From Daejeonella sp. JGW-45 (GTDB lineage Bacteria; Bacteroidota; Bacteroidia; Sphingobacteriales; Sphingobacteriaceae), in the NCBI RefSeq assembly GCF_029360805.1, contig NZ_JARKNC010000010.1, positions 423,287 to 487,286 of the forward strand: a stretch of DNA of 64,000 nucleotides, written 5' to 3'. The notes below the pieces were generated by a model. It saw nothing but the letters and a program-made list of their open reading frames with translations, was not told the DNA's origin and did not search any database. Position numbers and translations under genes: made by a program. This document shows, piece by piece, positions 36,480-45,851 of the stretch (position 1 is its first letter; the number at the start of each line of letters is the position of its first letter).

Positions 36480-37301
36480 ATGAGAAACAAGTATATCTCT
36501 ACACAATCTAATGAACTCCTATCCTATTTTAATGAAAAGGATAGGTTCTGCTTTGGTTATGCAGAGGCTTTTAATGCTCTTCCTGAATCTAGCGAAAGTG
36601 CCGTGAAAGAACTACTAAGTGACATGACCAAAAGAGGGCTTCTAATGCGCTTAAAAGAGGGTGTTTATTATATCATACCCTATGAACAAGATGCTGAATC
36701 ATTTATGCCTGACTGGCACTTGATACCGGAATTTATCGTAAAAGATGCTCAGTACTATATTGGTTACTATTCCGCTTTGCAAATTCATAACCTTATTACA
36801 CAACCATCATTAAAGGAACAGATCGTTGTTTCTAAGCAGCTTAGACCTTCAGTGATTAAAATTAAGAACATTCCCTTTCAGTTTGTATACCATAATCCTG
36901 ATCACTTCTTTGGCATGAAGAAGATTTGGATTGACAACTTCCACAAAGTACAATGTTCAGATCTTGAAAAAACGATTATCGACTGTTTATTTAAGCCGGA
37001 TTATGCCGGAGGGATTGTTGAGATTGCAAGGGCACTTAGCTCTTCCTCGCCTCAAATTAAATTTGATAAGCTACTGGAATATGCAAATAGGTTCAAGTCA
37101 CAGGCAGTGATCAAAAGGCTCGGTTTTCTCTTAGAGCTATTAGATATTGATAATCCTATCATCGAGAAGTTATTAGCAAGGAAAACAGCATCCTATGTTT
37201 TATTAGACACTGAATTACCTAAGTCAGGGAAAATGATAAGCAGGTGGGGCATTTATCAAAATCTGGAAACAGAAACTATTAAGTCCGCCATTTACACATG
37301 A
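36480..37301 (+). CDS. AbiEi-type antitoxin / transcriptional regulator
   Basis: Antitoxin of an AbiE type IV toxin-antitoxin pair. ATG 36480 (MRNKYISTQSNELLSYFNEK, 273 residues) is preferred to the upstream start at 36378 because the promoter and palindrome would otherwise lie inside the gene. An N-terminal winged helix (about residues 1-75; ELLSDMTKRGLLMRLKEGVYYI is typical, quoted in full minus flanks) is followed by the AbiEi C-terminal domain with YIGYYSALQIHNLITQ and CSDLEKTIIDCLFKP. Its TGA overlaps the abiEii ATG (ATGA). It probably represses its own operon through the palindrome at 36454. Confidence 0.87.
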   Translation: MRNKYISTQSNELLSYFNEKDRFCFGYAEAFNALPESSESAVKELLSDMTKRGLLMRLKEGVYYIIPYEQDAESFMPDWHLIPEFIVKDAQYYIGYYSALQIHNLITQPSLKEQIVVSKQLRPSVIKIKNIPFQFVYHNPDHFFGMKKIWIDNFHKVQCSDLEKTIIDCLFKPDYAGGIVEIARALSSSSPQIKFDKLLEYANRFKSQAVIKRLGFLLELLDIDNPIIEKLLARKTASYVLLDTELPKSGKMISRWGIYQNLETETIKSAIYT

Positions 37302-38101
37302 TTAAACCAGGAGAAATACAGCAAAAAGCAAGAGAAGCCGGGGTTCGAGATCAACAGATAGAAAAAGATTATGTGTTATCATGGATACTCAAAGGTATAT
37401 CTCAACATACGCAACTCTCGAAAACTATTGTATTTAAAGGTGGGACTGTATTAAAGAAAATCTATTTCGAAAATTACCGCTTTTCAGAAGATCTGGATTT
37501 CACGCTTCTGGATGACAATATAACGAACGAGCAAATATTCACATGGTTTAAAGAAGCTTTTGAATATATAAGGGATGAAGCAAATATTCCCCTCGAAATA
37601 ATAGACAATAACGAGCATGAGGATAGCGGAATAAACTTTTATATCAGCTATGTAGGGCCATTGGGAGGCCAGGGTAATAATAAAAGGGTAAAAGTAGACA
37701 TTTCAAGAAGCGAGAAACTTGAATTTGAACCTGTCTCAAAACCTGCCTTTATTGATTATAGTGATTTGGAGGGCTACAGCCTTTTATGTTATCCACTGGA
37801 AGAAGTATTGATTGAAAAACTTCGTTCTGTGATGCAGCGAATGGCAGCAAGGGACTTTTATGATATCTGGTACTTATTGGTAGAACATGGAATGGAACCA
37901 GATTTTTACCTGCAGGAGTTCAGTAAGAAATGTGCTAGTAAAGGATTAGATCCTGCAGATTTCTATAAGAAGTTAATGGAACGGCTCCCACAATATAAAG
38001 GTCGCTGGAGAAGCTCTATGAGCGAGCAAATACAGAATTTGCCGGAATTCGATAAAATAGAAAGAGAGGTGCAACGACACTTAAGGAAGATGAAATTATG
38101 A
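37298..38101 (+). CDS. AbiEii-type nucleotidyltransferase toxin
   Basis: A 267-residue member of the nucleotidyltransferase AbiEii/AbiGii family; relatives block growth, one by adding nucleotides to tRNA 3' ends. The nucleotidyltransferase core is visible as FKGGTVLKKIYFENYRFSED (glycine motif, residues 46-65) leading to LDFTLLDD with the catalytic DxD-type aspartates, and VKVDISRSE near residue 140 as the third acidic strand. Starts within the abiEi stop and its own stop overlaps hsdM by ATGA. No inactivating change is seen. Confidence 0.88.
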   Translation: MIKPGEIQQKAREAGVRDQQIEKDYVLSWILKGISQHTQLSKTIVFKGGTVLKKIYFENYRFSEDLDFTLLDDNITNEQIFTWFKEAFEYIRDEANIPLEIIDNNEHEDSGINFYISYVGPLGGQGNNKRVKVDISRSEKLEFEPVSKPAFIDYSDLEGYSLLCYPLEEVLIEKLRSVMQRMAARDFYDIWYLLVEHGMEPDFYLQEFSKKCASKGLDPADFYKKLMERLPQYKGRWRSSMSEQIQNLPEFDKIEREVQRHLRKMKL

Positions 38102-39573
38102 CACAGAAACAATTAGAAGTTTACTTATGGGGTGCAGCAAATATTCTTAGGGGAATGATTGATGCCGCTGACTTTAAACAATATATATTTCCTTTACTTT
38201 TTTTTAAACGCATTAGTGATGTATGGGATGAGGAATATGAGGCTGCATTACAGGAATCGGGTGGAGATATCACGTATGCAGAATTCAGAGAAAACCATTG
38301 GTTTGATATTCCATCCGGGTGCCATTGGAAAAACATCCGTAATAGATCTGTGGACGTAGGCAAGCATTTACAAAACGCATTACGTAAAATAGAAAATGCC
38401 AATTTTGAGCAATTGCATGATGTGTTTGGTGATGCCCAATGGACAAATAAAAGACGGATGAGTGATGAAAAGATGCTTAATTTAATTGAACACTTTTCTA
38501 AAATGGATTTGAGTTTAAAAAATGTCCCTCATGATATTATGGGTGAAGGATACGAATACTTAATTAAGAAATTTGCAGACGATAGCGGGCATACGGCTGC
38601 AGAATTTTATACCAATCGAACTGTGGTGAAACTCATGACTATGATTACCGATCCGCAGCCTGGCGAAGCTGTCTATGACCCCACATGTGGAAGTGGTGGT
38701 ATTCTACTGAATAGCGCATTACATTTAAAAGAGCAAAAGAAAGAGTATCGTACATTAAAATTATACGGTCAGGAACTGAACCTGATTACATCTGCGATAG
38801 CACGCATGAATATGTATATGCACAATGTAGATGAGTTTCAGATTGTACAGGGAGATACATTGGATAATCCTCAACTGCTAGAAAGCGATGAATTGAGAAA
38901 ATTCGAGGTCATTATGGCGAATCCGCCTTATAGTATAAAAAGATGGAATCAGCAAAAATGGATGAACGATCCATTTGGCCGAAATATATGGGGAACACCG
39001 CCACAAGGATGTGCAGACTATGCTTTTCAGCAGCATATCATTAAAAGTCTAAAACCTGATACCGGCAGATGCGTAGTGCTGTGGCCGCATGGGGTTTTAT
39101 TTAGGGATTCTGAAAGTGAATTGCGAAAAAAGATGATTGAGGCAGACCTTGTGGATGCAGTGATCGGATTAGGTAAAAACCTATTTTATAATAGCAGTAT
39201 GGAAAGCTGCTTGCTGATTTGCAGAATGAAAAAGACAAAGGAGCGGAAAGGGAAAATTATTTTTATAGATGCGAAAGAAGAAATTAGACTTGAGCGAAGC
39301 ACAGCTTATTTAAAAGACGAGCACTTGAAAAAAATTTCTGAAACATTTCACAAGTTTAAAGATGTTCAGGGTTTTGCAAAAGTTGTCAGTAATGAAATTG
39401 TTTTGAATGAACTACATGGGAATCTCAGTATTCAACTTTTTGTAAAACAAGCGAGCAATGACGACGGACATGAAATTGACCACCTTCTGGAATTGGCTAG
39501 GAATAATCAGATGGAGATGAATTCAAATATTAATGACTTATTCAAAAAGCTTAAAAATTTAGGTATAGAATGA
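38098..39573 (+). CDS. hsdM: Type I restriction-modification methyltransferase subunit HsdM
   Basis: N6-adenine methyltransferase subunit, 491 residues. An N-terminal helical domain (residues 1-140) precedes the SAM-binding motif I DPTCGSGGILLNSAL (194-208) and the catalytic motif IV NPPY (275-278). The C-terminus is helical for contact with HsdS. Its ATG is embedded in the abiEii stop codon, so the toxin and the methyltransferase are translationally coupled; hsdS follows with the same ATGA overlap. All catalytic motifs are intact. Confidence 0.95.
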   Translation: MTQKQLEVYLWGAANILRGMIDAADFKQYIFPLLFFKRISDVWDEEYEAALQESGGDITYAEFRENHWFDIPSGCHWKNIRNRSVDVGKHLQNALRKIENANFEQLHDVFGDAQWTNKRRMSDEKMLNLIEHFSKMDLSLKNVPHDIMGEGYEYLIKKFADDSGHTAAEFYTNRTVVKLMTMITDPQPGEAVYDPTCGSGGILLNSALHLKEQKKEYRTLKLYGQELNLITSAIARMNMYMHNVDEFQIVQGDTLDNPQLLESDELRKFEVIMANPPYSIKRWNQQKWMNDPFGRNIWGTPPQGCADYAFQQHIIKSLKPDTGRCVVLWPHGVLFRDSESELRKKMIEADLVDAVIGLGKNLFYNSSMESCLLICRMKKTKERKGKIIFIDAKEEIRLERSTAYLKDEHLKKISETFHKFKDVQGFAKVVSNEIVLNELHGNLSIQLFVKQASNDDGHEIDHLLELARNNQMEMNSNINDLFKKLKNLGIE

Positions 39574-40715
39574 ATAAGTTGAATAAAGAAAAATGGAAGA
39601 AGGTTTTTTATGGTGATTATGTTGACCATATAGAAGTTAATGAAACCAATCCTGATAAACGATATACTGCAAGATATGTAAGTGTCGAGCACATTGAGAC
39701 GGGTAAATTTAAAATTGAGAATTGGATAAGTGAAGAAATGCCGACTTTTTCTAGAACATTTAAAGCTGGCCAGATTTTGTTTGGAAAAAGAAGAGCGTAT
39801 CAAAGGAAAGTTGCAATTGCCGACTTTGCAGGCATTTGCTCTCCGCATATTTGGGCACTAGAAGCTAAAAAGGAATTGCAACAGGATATTTTGCCATATA
39901 TTATGCTAACTGATAATTTCTATGAATATGTAAATGCAAATTCAGCGGGAACAATGTCCGTTTATTTAAAATGGCCACAGCTTTCAAAATATCGATTTCT
40001 ACTTCCCTCTGCTGAAGATCAAAAACAATTAGTTCAATTATTTCAATGTATTGAAATTACTATTGATCAAACAGATCAACAGGAAAAGGATTTAAGGTCA
40101 CTGCAAAAGAGATTAGTTGACGGATTATTAAATAGAGAGCCTGAGTTTGGAAATTTATTAAATGCTAGGAATTGCGATCTGACGACTTTTGATGAAATAG
40201 CAGAATGTGATAAAAAATATCCTGAACATAGTAAAATGGTTGAGCGGTTTGTGGGATTAGAAAATATTGAATCCGAAGATTTCCAGATCAAAGGCTTTGG
40301 TTTAATTTCAAATGGAACCACGTTTACCAAGAGGTTTACAAAAGGGGATATATTATTTGGTAAAAGAAGAGCCTATCTAAACAAAGTTGCTATCGCAAAT
40401 TTTGACGGTATTTGCTCAAACGATATTTTGGTAATAAGAGCAAAATCCGAAAAAATGCTTCAAGGATTATTACCCTTTTATATTTCTGCCGACACCTTCA
40501 TACAACACGCAGTAAGCACTTCAGCAGGTTCTCTTTCGCCAAGAACCAAATGGAAAGATTTAGCTATTTTAGAAATAGCTGTACCTGACTTGCGGGCACA
40601 GAAAAAAATACTGGAAGTATTTGAGCAACTCCAAAAAACATTAGAACAAATTAAAACCCAGAAACAAATCTTGAAGCATCTTAAACAAAAACTTTTAAAT
40701 GAACTATTAGGATGA
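39570..40715 (+). CDS. hsdS: Type I restriction-modification specificity subunit HsdS
   Basis: A 381-residue specificity subunit with two target recognition domains (about residues 1-150 and 190-345), each followed by a helical spacer (DQQEKDLRSLQKRLVDGLL; EQIKTQKQILKHLKQKLLN). The two halves are recognisably alike: both contain ILFGKRRAY, KVAIA.F.GICS and A(G)T(S)MS/LS stretches, so the two half-sites may be similar in sequence. No frameshift or partner hsdS fragment is present, so phase-variable shuffling is not indicated. Overlaps both neighbours by 4 bp. Confidence 0.93.
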   Translation: MNKLNKEKWKKVFYGDYVDHIEVNETNPDKRYTARYVSVEHIETGKFKIENWISEEMPTFSRTFKAGQILFGKRRAYQRKVAIADFAGICSPHIWALEAKKELQQDILPYIMLTDNFYEYVNANSAGTMSVYLKWPQLSKYRFLLPSAEDQKQLVQLFQCIEITIDQTDQQEKDLRSLQKRLVDGLLNREPEFGNLLNARNCDLTTFDEIAECDKKYPEHSKMVERFVGLENIESEDFQIKGFGLISNGTTFTKRFTKGDILFGKRRAYLNKVAIANFDGICSNDILVIRAKSEKMLQGLLPFYISADTFIQHAVSTSAGSLSPRTKWKDLAILEIAVPDLRAQKKILEVFEQLQKTLEQIKTQKQILKHLKQKLLNELLG

Positions 40716-43687
40716 ATTTCAACGAACTCAACAGCGTAGAACATTTTATTATCCATCGACTTACCGGTGTAAATCTCAATGGGGTGCAGTCAGGTATAGT
40801 GGCAGAAGATCCTGTTGAGTACGACACCGTCAAATGGAAATATCTTCAAAGCGAATTATTGCAACGTAATGTAGATGATGTACTGCTTGAGAACGAGCTA
40901 ACAGATGCATTATGTCGTTTGAATCCTGAAATAGCAACCAAGCCGGAAAGGGCCGAAGAAATAATACATAAGCTCCGGGCTATTTTAATTACCGTAAACA
41001 ATATTGGCCTTGTTCGTGCCAATGAAGAATTTGCAAAATGGTTAAGAGGAGAAGTAAGTTTACCTTTTGGTAATGAGGAACATCATATTCCCATCCGCCT
41101 TATCGATTTTGAAAACAAAAAGAATAACTCTTATATACTTTCTAATCAGCTTTCTATTAGGGCAAGAGAAACCAAGATACCGGACATTGTATGTTATGTT
41201 AACGGTATCCCATTAATAATAGGTGAAGCCAAAACACCGGTAAGGCCGGCAGTAAGTTGGCTTGATGGTGCTCACGATATTCATGTTATTTATGAGAATG
41301 CTATTCCTCAGTTATTTGTACCTAATATTTTATCATTTGCCACTGAAGGAAAAGAATTATTTATTGGGGCCGTTCGTACGCCATTGGAATACTGGACTCC
41401 TTGGCGGGTGGAAAATGAAAAAGATGAACTGGAACATTTTGCCGGACTAAACGATGTGGGCAAACAGCTCACTCATTTGCTTAAACCATCTACCCTGCTC
41501 GACATATTACAGCATTACACGGTTTATGCAACCAATAATCAAAAAAGAAAAATAAAAGTAGTTTGTCGTTACCAGCAATATGAGGGAGCTAATGCAATAG
41601 TACAAAGAGTGCTGGAAGGAAAAATAAAGAAGGGTTTGATATGGCATTTTCAGGGTTCAGGTAAATCGCTACTGATGTTGTTTGCCGCACAAAAGCTTCG
41701 TAAGCTCGAAGCATTAGGCAATCCTACAGTAATGATTGTAGTGGACAGGATTGATTTGGACACACAAATCACCGCAACATTCAACACTGCCGATGTTCCA
41801 AATATGCTTACCACCGACAGCATTAAAGAACTTCACGATTTATTAGAAGCTGATACTCGTAAAATCATTATCACGATGATTCATAAGTTCAAAGATGCTT
41901 ATGTCGACATGAACAAACGGGATAATATCATTGTGATGGTGGATGAAGCACATCGTACTCAGGAAGGAGATTTAGGTAGAAAGATGAGGGCGGCTTTGCC
42001 CAATGCATTCTTATTTGGTTTAACCGGAACACCGATTAATAAGGCAGACAAAAATACTTTTTGGGCTTTTGGTGCGGAACAGGATGCCGCAGGTTATATG
42101 AGCCGTTATACTTTCCAGGAGAGCATTCGCGATAAGGCAACACTGCCTTTGCACTTTGAACCCCGATTGCCCAATTATCATATCCGTAAAGAAGATTTAG
42201 ACACCGCTTTTAAGGAACTTACTAATGATTTAGGAGACGAAGACAGGAATACATTAAGCCAAAAGGCAACTAATATGAACGTGTTTTTGAAATCTCCTGA
42301 AAGGGTAAGAGCAATAGTAAAAGATATTGCAGAACATTACACAAGACATGTAGAACCGGAAGGATTAAAGGCGATGATCGTAACACCCGACCGTTTTGCC
42401 TGCATTCAATATAAAGAAGAACTAGATAGCTGGTTCCCTGCTGAAGCGAGTGAAGTGGTCATCAGTACCTCTGCTAATGACAGTTTTGAGTTTAAACAAC
42501 GTTGGGGTATGGATAAAGACCAGCAAGAAAAAGTAGTAGAGAAATTCAATGATCCTGATTCACCTTTAAAGTTCATTATTGTTACGGCGAAGCTGCTTAC
42601 GGGCTTTGACTCGCCGATCTTGCAAACTATGTACCTCGATAAATCCTTAAAAGACCATACCCTCTTACAGGCAATTTGTAGGACTAATCGTTTGTTTCCA
42701 AATAAAACATTCGGAAGAATAGTAGATTATTTCGGTGTGTTTGATAATACTGCGAAAGCATTGGCCTTTGACGAAGAATCAATAAAGGCCGTTATTACTA
42801 ATTTACAGGAGTTAAGAGACAAACTTCCGGAACTGGTACTAGTATGTTTATCCCATTTCTTTAATATAGACAGAAGCATTATTGGCTTTGAAGGGCTACA
42901 GGCAGCACAGGATTGTATTAATACGAATGAAAAGCGGGATGCCTTTGCTAAAGATTTCAGTGGGTTATCAAAATTATGGGAGGCTCTTTCACCAGACGAG
43001 GTATTAAATCAATTTCAAAAGGACTATAAATGGCTTTCTCAGGTTTATACTTCTGTTAAACCAACATCAAGCGATAATGGGAGGTTGCTATGGCATGCTT
43101 TGGGAGCACAAACTACCAAACTTATACATGACCACATCGTTGTTTCCGGTATAACAACAGATATGGAGGAGATGATTTTGAACGCGGAAGTGATAGATGA
43201 TTTAATGAATAAGAAAGATCCAAGACAAGCCCAAAAACTGGTAAAAGTTTTAAATAGCCGCCTGACAAAGCATAAAGGCATTTTGCAGTTCAAAGAATTA
43301 AGCGAACGATTAGAAGAACTCCGCGATAAAGCGGAAAGAGGATTAATTAATTCGATTGATTTTATAAAAGAACTTTGTCAGATCGCAAAAGAAACATTGC
43401 AAGCGGAGAGAGATACAGATTCTAAAGAGGAGCAAAAAAATGCCAAAACCGCTTTAACAGAACTGTTTCTTCAAATGAAAACCGATAAAACTCCAGCTAT
43501 AGTGGAAAGAATTGTGAATGATATTGATGAAATCGTAAGAATTGTACGTTTTGATGGATGGCAACACTCCACAACCGGTGAGAAGGAAGTTAAACGCGAA
43601 CTTAGAAAGATCTTGTGGGTAAAATATGTAATTAAGGATGAAGAACTTTTTAATAAGGCGTACGAGTATATTAAAGAATATTATTAG
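40712..43687 (+). CDS. hsdR: Type I restriction endonuclease subunit HsdR
   Basis: A 991-residue motor-nuclease. N-terminal PD-(D/E)xK nuclease with PDIVCYVNGIPLIIGEAK (catalytic D near residue 155, E172, K174), then two RecA-like helicase domains: Walker A FQGSGKSLLM (GSGKS 315-319), DEAH box at 411-414 (VDEAHRTQEG), motif III LTGTP near 439 and motif VI LLQAICRTNRLFPNK near 650. The C-terminal 250 residues are helical and acidic for complex assembly. All motifs are intact, so the restriction system should be active. Last gene of the five-gene abiE-hsd operon. Confidence 0.95.
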   Translation: MNFNELNSVEHFIIHRLTGVNLNGVQSGIVAEDPVEYDTVKWKYLQSELLQRNVDDVLLENELTDALCRLNPEIATKPERAEEIIHKLRAILITVNNIGLVRANEEFAKWLRGEVSLPFGNEEHHIPIRLIDFENKKNNSYILSNQLSIRARETKIPDIVCYVNGIPLIIGEAKTPVRPAVSWLDGAHDIHVIYENAIPQLFVPNILSFATEGKELFIGAVRTPLEYWTPWRVENEKDELEHFAGLNDVGKQLTHLLKPSTLLDILQHYTVYATNNQKRKIKVVCRYQQYEGANAIVQRVLEGKIKKGLIWHFQGSGKSLLMLFAAQKLRKLEALGNPTVMIVVDRIDLDTQITATFNTADVPNMLTTDSIKELHDLLEADTRKIIITMIHKFKDAYVDMNKRDNIIVMVDEAHRTQEGDLGRKMRAALPNAFLFGLTGTPINKADKNTFWAFGAEQDAAGYMSRYTFQESIRDKATLPLHFEPRLPNYHIRKEDLDTAFKELTNDLGDEDRNTLSQKATNMNVFLKSPERVRAIVKDIAEHYTRHVEPEGLKAMIVTPDRFACIQYKEELDSWFPAEASEVVISTSANDSFEFKQRWGMDKDQQEKVVEKFNDPDSPLKFIIVTAKLLTGFDSPILQTMYLDKSLKDHTLLQAICRTNRLFPNKTFGRIVDYFGVFDNTAKALAFDEESIKAVITNLQELRDKLPELVLVCLSHFFNIDRSIIGFEGLQAAQDCINTNEKRDAFAKDFSGLSKLWEALSPDEVLNQFQKDYKWLSQVYTSVKPTSSDNGRLLWHALGAQTTKLIHDHIVVSGITTDMEEMILNAEVIDDLMNKKDPRQAQKLVKVLNSRLTKHKGILQFKELSERLEELRDKAERGLINSIDFIKELCQIAKETLQAERDTDSKEEQKNAKTALTELFLQMKTDKTPAIVERIVNDIDEIVRIVRFDGWQHSTTGEKEVKRELRKILWVKYVIKDEELFNKAYEYIKEYY

Positions 43688-44001
43688 GATACAGCTATTT
43701 CACTGAGAGTTGTCAGCAACATTGGATCAAAATGTGTTAGCATTGTGCTTATTATAAATTGAATAGTGTCATCCATTTTCATCGCGTAAGCAGCCAGAAG
43801 CGGATAGTCGGACGGGTGTCAAAGCAGGGCATGCGATAAAATGATAAGCTTCCAGCTCTGTATAGCCTTGACACCTGTCCGGTGTGGCTAAAGAGAGACT
43901 GTAGCATGTAACATACTGGGAATCAATTAAATTTTTAATTTTATTTAAAAATTCACTCTTATAGAAAAGAATGGGGAATTTTATTTAAGTCATTTTATAT
44001 A
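43688..44001. other. Intergenic region holding the second cassette-flanking repeat
   Basis: A 314-nt gap between hsdR and the methyltransferase gene. It contains repeat copy B (43773-43892) and a strongly A/T-rich stretch (43925-44000) that probably carries the promoter of the next operon, although no box fits well enough to annotate. No open frame that I can support. Confidence 0.6.
43773..43892. repeat. Cassette-flanking repeat, copy B (120 bp)
   Basis: Direct copy of 36221-36346, same orientation. Starts with the same 35 nt (CCATTTTCATCGCGTAAGCA...), diverges in the middle (the hairpin apex), and ends CTCTGTATAGCCTTGAC...GTGTGGCTAAA. The pair encloses exactly the abiEi-abiEii-hsdM-hsdS-hsdR operon and its control region. 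Confidence 0.85.
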
Positions 44002-45207
44002 GTGGAAACAAGCCAAACTGGTTCTAACATTAAATTAAAACCTATTCATCCATTTGCAGCCAGGATGGCTCCTGAAATTGCTTTTGAAGCATTGGAAGGA
44101 TTGCCAAAAGAATCAATCATTCTGGATCCAATGACTGGATCAGGTACAGTTTTGCGGACAATATCGGAATTAGGATATAATGGTATTGGCTTTGATATAG
44201 ATCCCTTATCTGTGCTTATGGCCAAAGCCTGGACGATCCCAATTAATGAAAAGTTTTTTTTGCAAAAAACTGATCAAATTCTGATTAAGGCAAATAGGCT
44301 AACAGAAACATCCATTCACTTACCTTGGATTGACGATGATAATAATACAAAGGACTTTATACGCTTTTGGTTCGGACCAAAACAGATCACCGATTTGAGG
44401 AAATTGAGTTGTATTGTCAACCAATACAAATACGGATATGCTTCCTTGTACAAAATTGCACTGAGTAGATTAATTATTACTAAAACTCGGGGAGCCTCAT
44501 TGGCGGCCGACGTTTCACATAGTAGGCCACATCGAGTAAGGGAAACGAATGACTTTGATGTCTTCAAAGAATATGAAAAATCGTGCAGAAAGATTTCTAG
44601 GATATTGAATGATAATTCGCGTGAGGGCACTATAAAAGTAAAAAAAGGTGATGCGAGAAAATTGCGTCTAAAAAGCAGTTCTGTTGACTGTATAATCACA
44701 TCGCCGCCGTACTTAAATGCACTTGATTATATGAGGGGCCATAAATTATCACTGGTGTGGCTTGGACATAGCATAGGAGAATTGTCTTCTATCAGGAGTA
44801 CTAGTGTTGGTTCAGAGAAAGCACCAGAAGCATCATCAAATATTAGCATAGCAAAAGAAATCACTAAAAATATAACTGGTATTACAGAGCTGCCTCCTAA
44901 AAAGATCAACATGGTTTATCGTTATGCACTTGACATTCATAATATCTTAAAAGAGTCAGCTAGAGTATTGAAACCTGAATGTAAAGCAACATTTGTCGTA
45001 GGAAACTCTTGTCTGCAAGGAATTTATATCGAAAATACTAGTATTGTCAAAGAAGCTGCCGGCAGGTTCGGACTGAAACTTGTTAAAAGTGAAGAGCGGG
45101 AGATTCCGGAAAATAAACGCTATCTGCCTCCTCCAAATGCGGGAGAGCAATCAGTTCTGAGCAAACGTATGAGGACAGAAGCTGTGATGACTTTTGTTAA
45201 GCAATGA
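44002..45207 (+). CDS. DNA methyltransferase (SPPY type)
   Basis: A 401-residue SAM-dependent methyltransferase starting at GTG 44002. Motif I DPMTGSGTVLRTISELGYNG lies at residues 34-53 and the catalytic motif IV TSPPYLNALDYMRGH near residue 234; the SPPY form is typical of N4-cytosine or some N6-adenine DNA methyltransferases. The order motif I before IV and the helical insert between them (about 75-200) are visible. It is the first gene of a tightly packed operon, overlapping the sigma-like gene by 4 bp, so it is probably the self-modification part of a defence system rather than an orphan. Confidence 0.85.
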   Translation: METSQTGSNIKLKPIHPFAARMAPEIAFEALEGLPKESIILDPMTGSGTVLRTISELGYNGIGFDIDPLSVLMAKAWTIPINEKFFLQKTDQILIKANRLTETSIHLPWIDDDNNTKDFIRFWFGPKQITDLRKLSCIVNQYKYGYASLYKIALSRLIITKTRGASLAADVSHSRPHRVRETNDFDVFKEYEKSCRKISRILNDNSREGTIKVKKGDARKLRLKSSSVDCIITSPPYLNALDYMRGHKLSLVWLGHSIGELSSIRSTSVGSEKAPEASSNISIAKEITKNITGITELPPKKINMVYRYALDIHNILKESARVLKPECKATFVVGNSCLQGIYIENTSIVKEAAGRFGLKLVKSEEREIPENKRYLPPPNAGEQSVLSKRMRTEAVMTFVKQ

Positions 45208-45851
45208 AAATAGTAAAAGCTACTCCTAAAGAACTTGCATTGCATCAGGCGGTCACAGACCGAAGTGATACAGCATTACTAAAATTGTACGACCTGTACG
45301 GGGAAAGCATCATTCGAAAACTAAAAAGCTGGTACTCCAAGCTAGCTGCTAAAAATGATGATTCTATACCAGCGGCAGTCAATGAGGCATTCTTAGGATA
45401 TTATAACAATCCTGCCACATTTAACCCGCAGATAAGTTCTTTGGAGAGATTCTTAGAAATGGCCGCTGAGCGCGACCTCAAGAACGACATCGAGCGAGAA
45501 AAGGATCAGGAAGGAAAAGAAAATTTGCCTGATGGTGTCGAACTTCAGGCAAATTTCTGGAATAGCCTGAAAAAGGATCAGACCGCCACCGATCAGAGAA
45601 TAATTCATAAAGAAACAATAGCGGCAGTTGATCAAGAACTGGGTTTGCACTTTAAAACAGATCAGGACCTTACGCTTGCTAAGATGGTTTTAAGCCGGGA
45701 GAGGGAAACAGGTCCATATGCCGAAGTGTTAGAGATTGGAGAGCTTACTACAGAGGAACAAAAGGCAGAAGTCAAAAAGCACAAGGATCGGATCAAAAAA
45801 ATTCTGGAAAGACACGGGGTGGAAGCGAAACTTAAAAAACTACTTCAATGA
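45204..45851 (+). CDS. Sigma-70 region-2-like protein
   Basis: A 215-residue protein whose first 95 residues resemble region 2 of ECF sigma factors: DTALLKLYDLYGESIIRKLK, then PAAVNEAFLGYYNNP and SSLERFLEMAAERDLKNDIE in the order expected for 2.1-2.4. A clear region 4 helix-turn-helix is not seen; the second half is charged and helical (EEQKAEVKKHKDRIKKILER). It could be a sigma factor for the operon or a DNA-binding relative repurposed for another job. ATGA overlaps on both sides put it in the same translational unit as the methyltransferase. Confidence 0.6.
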   Translation: MKIVKATPKELALHQAVTDRSDTALLKLYDLYGESIIRKLKSWYSKLAAKNDDSIPAAVNEAFLGYYNNPATFNPQISSLERFLEMAAERDLKNDIEREKDQEGKENLPDGVELQANFWNSLKKDQTATDQRIIHKETIAAVDQELGLHFKTDQDLTLAKMVLSRERETGPYAEVLEIGELTTEEQKAEVKKHKDRIKKILERHGVEAKLKKLLQ

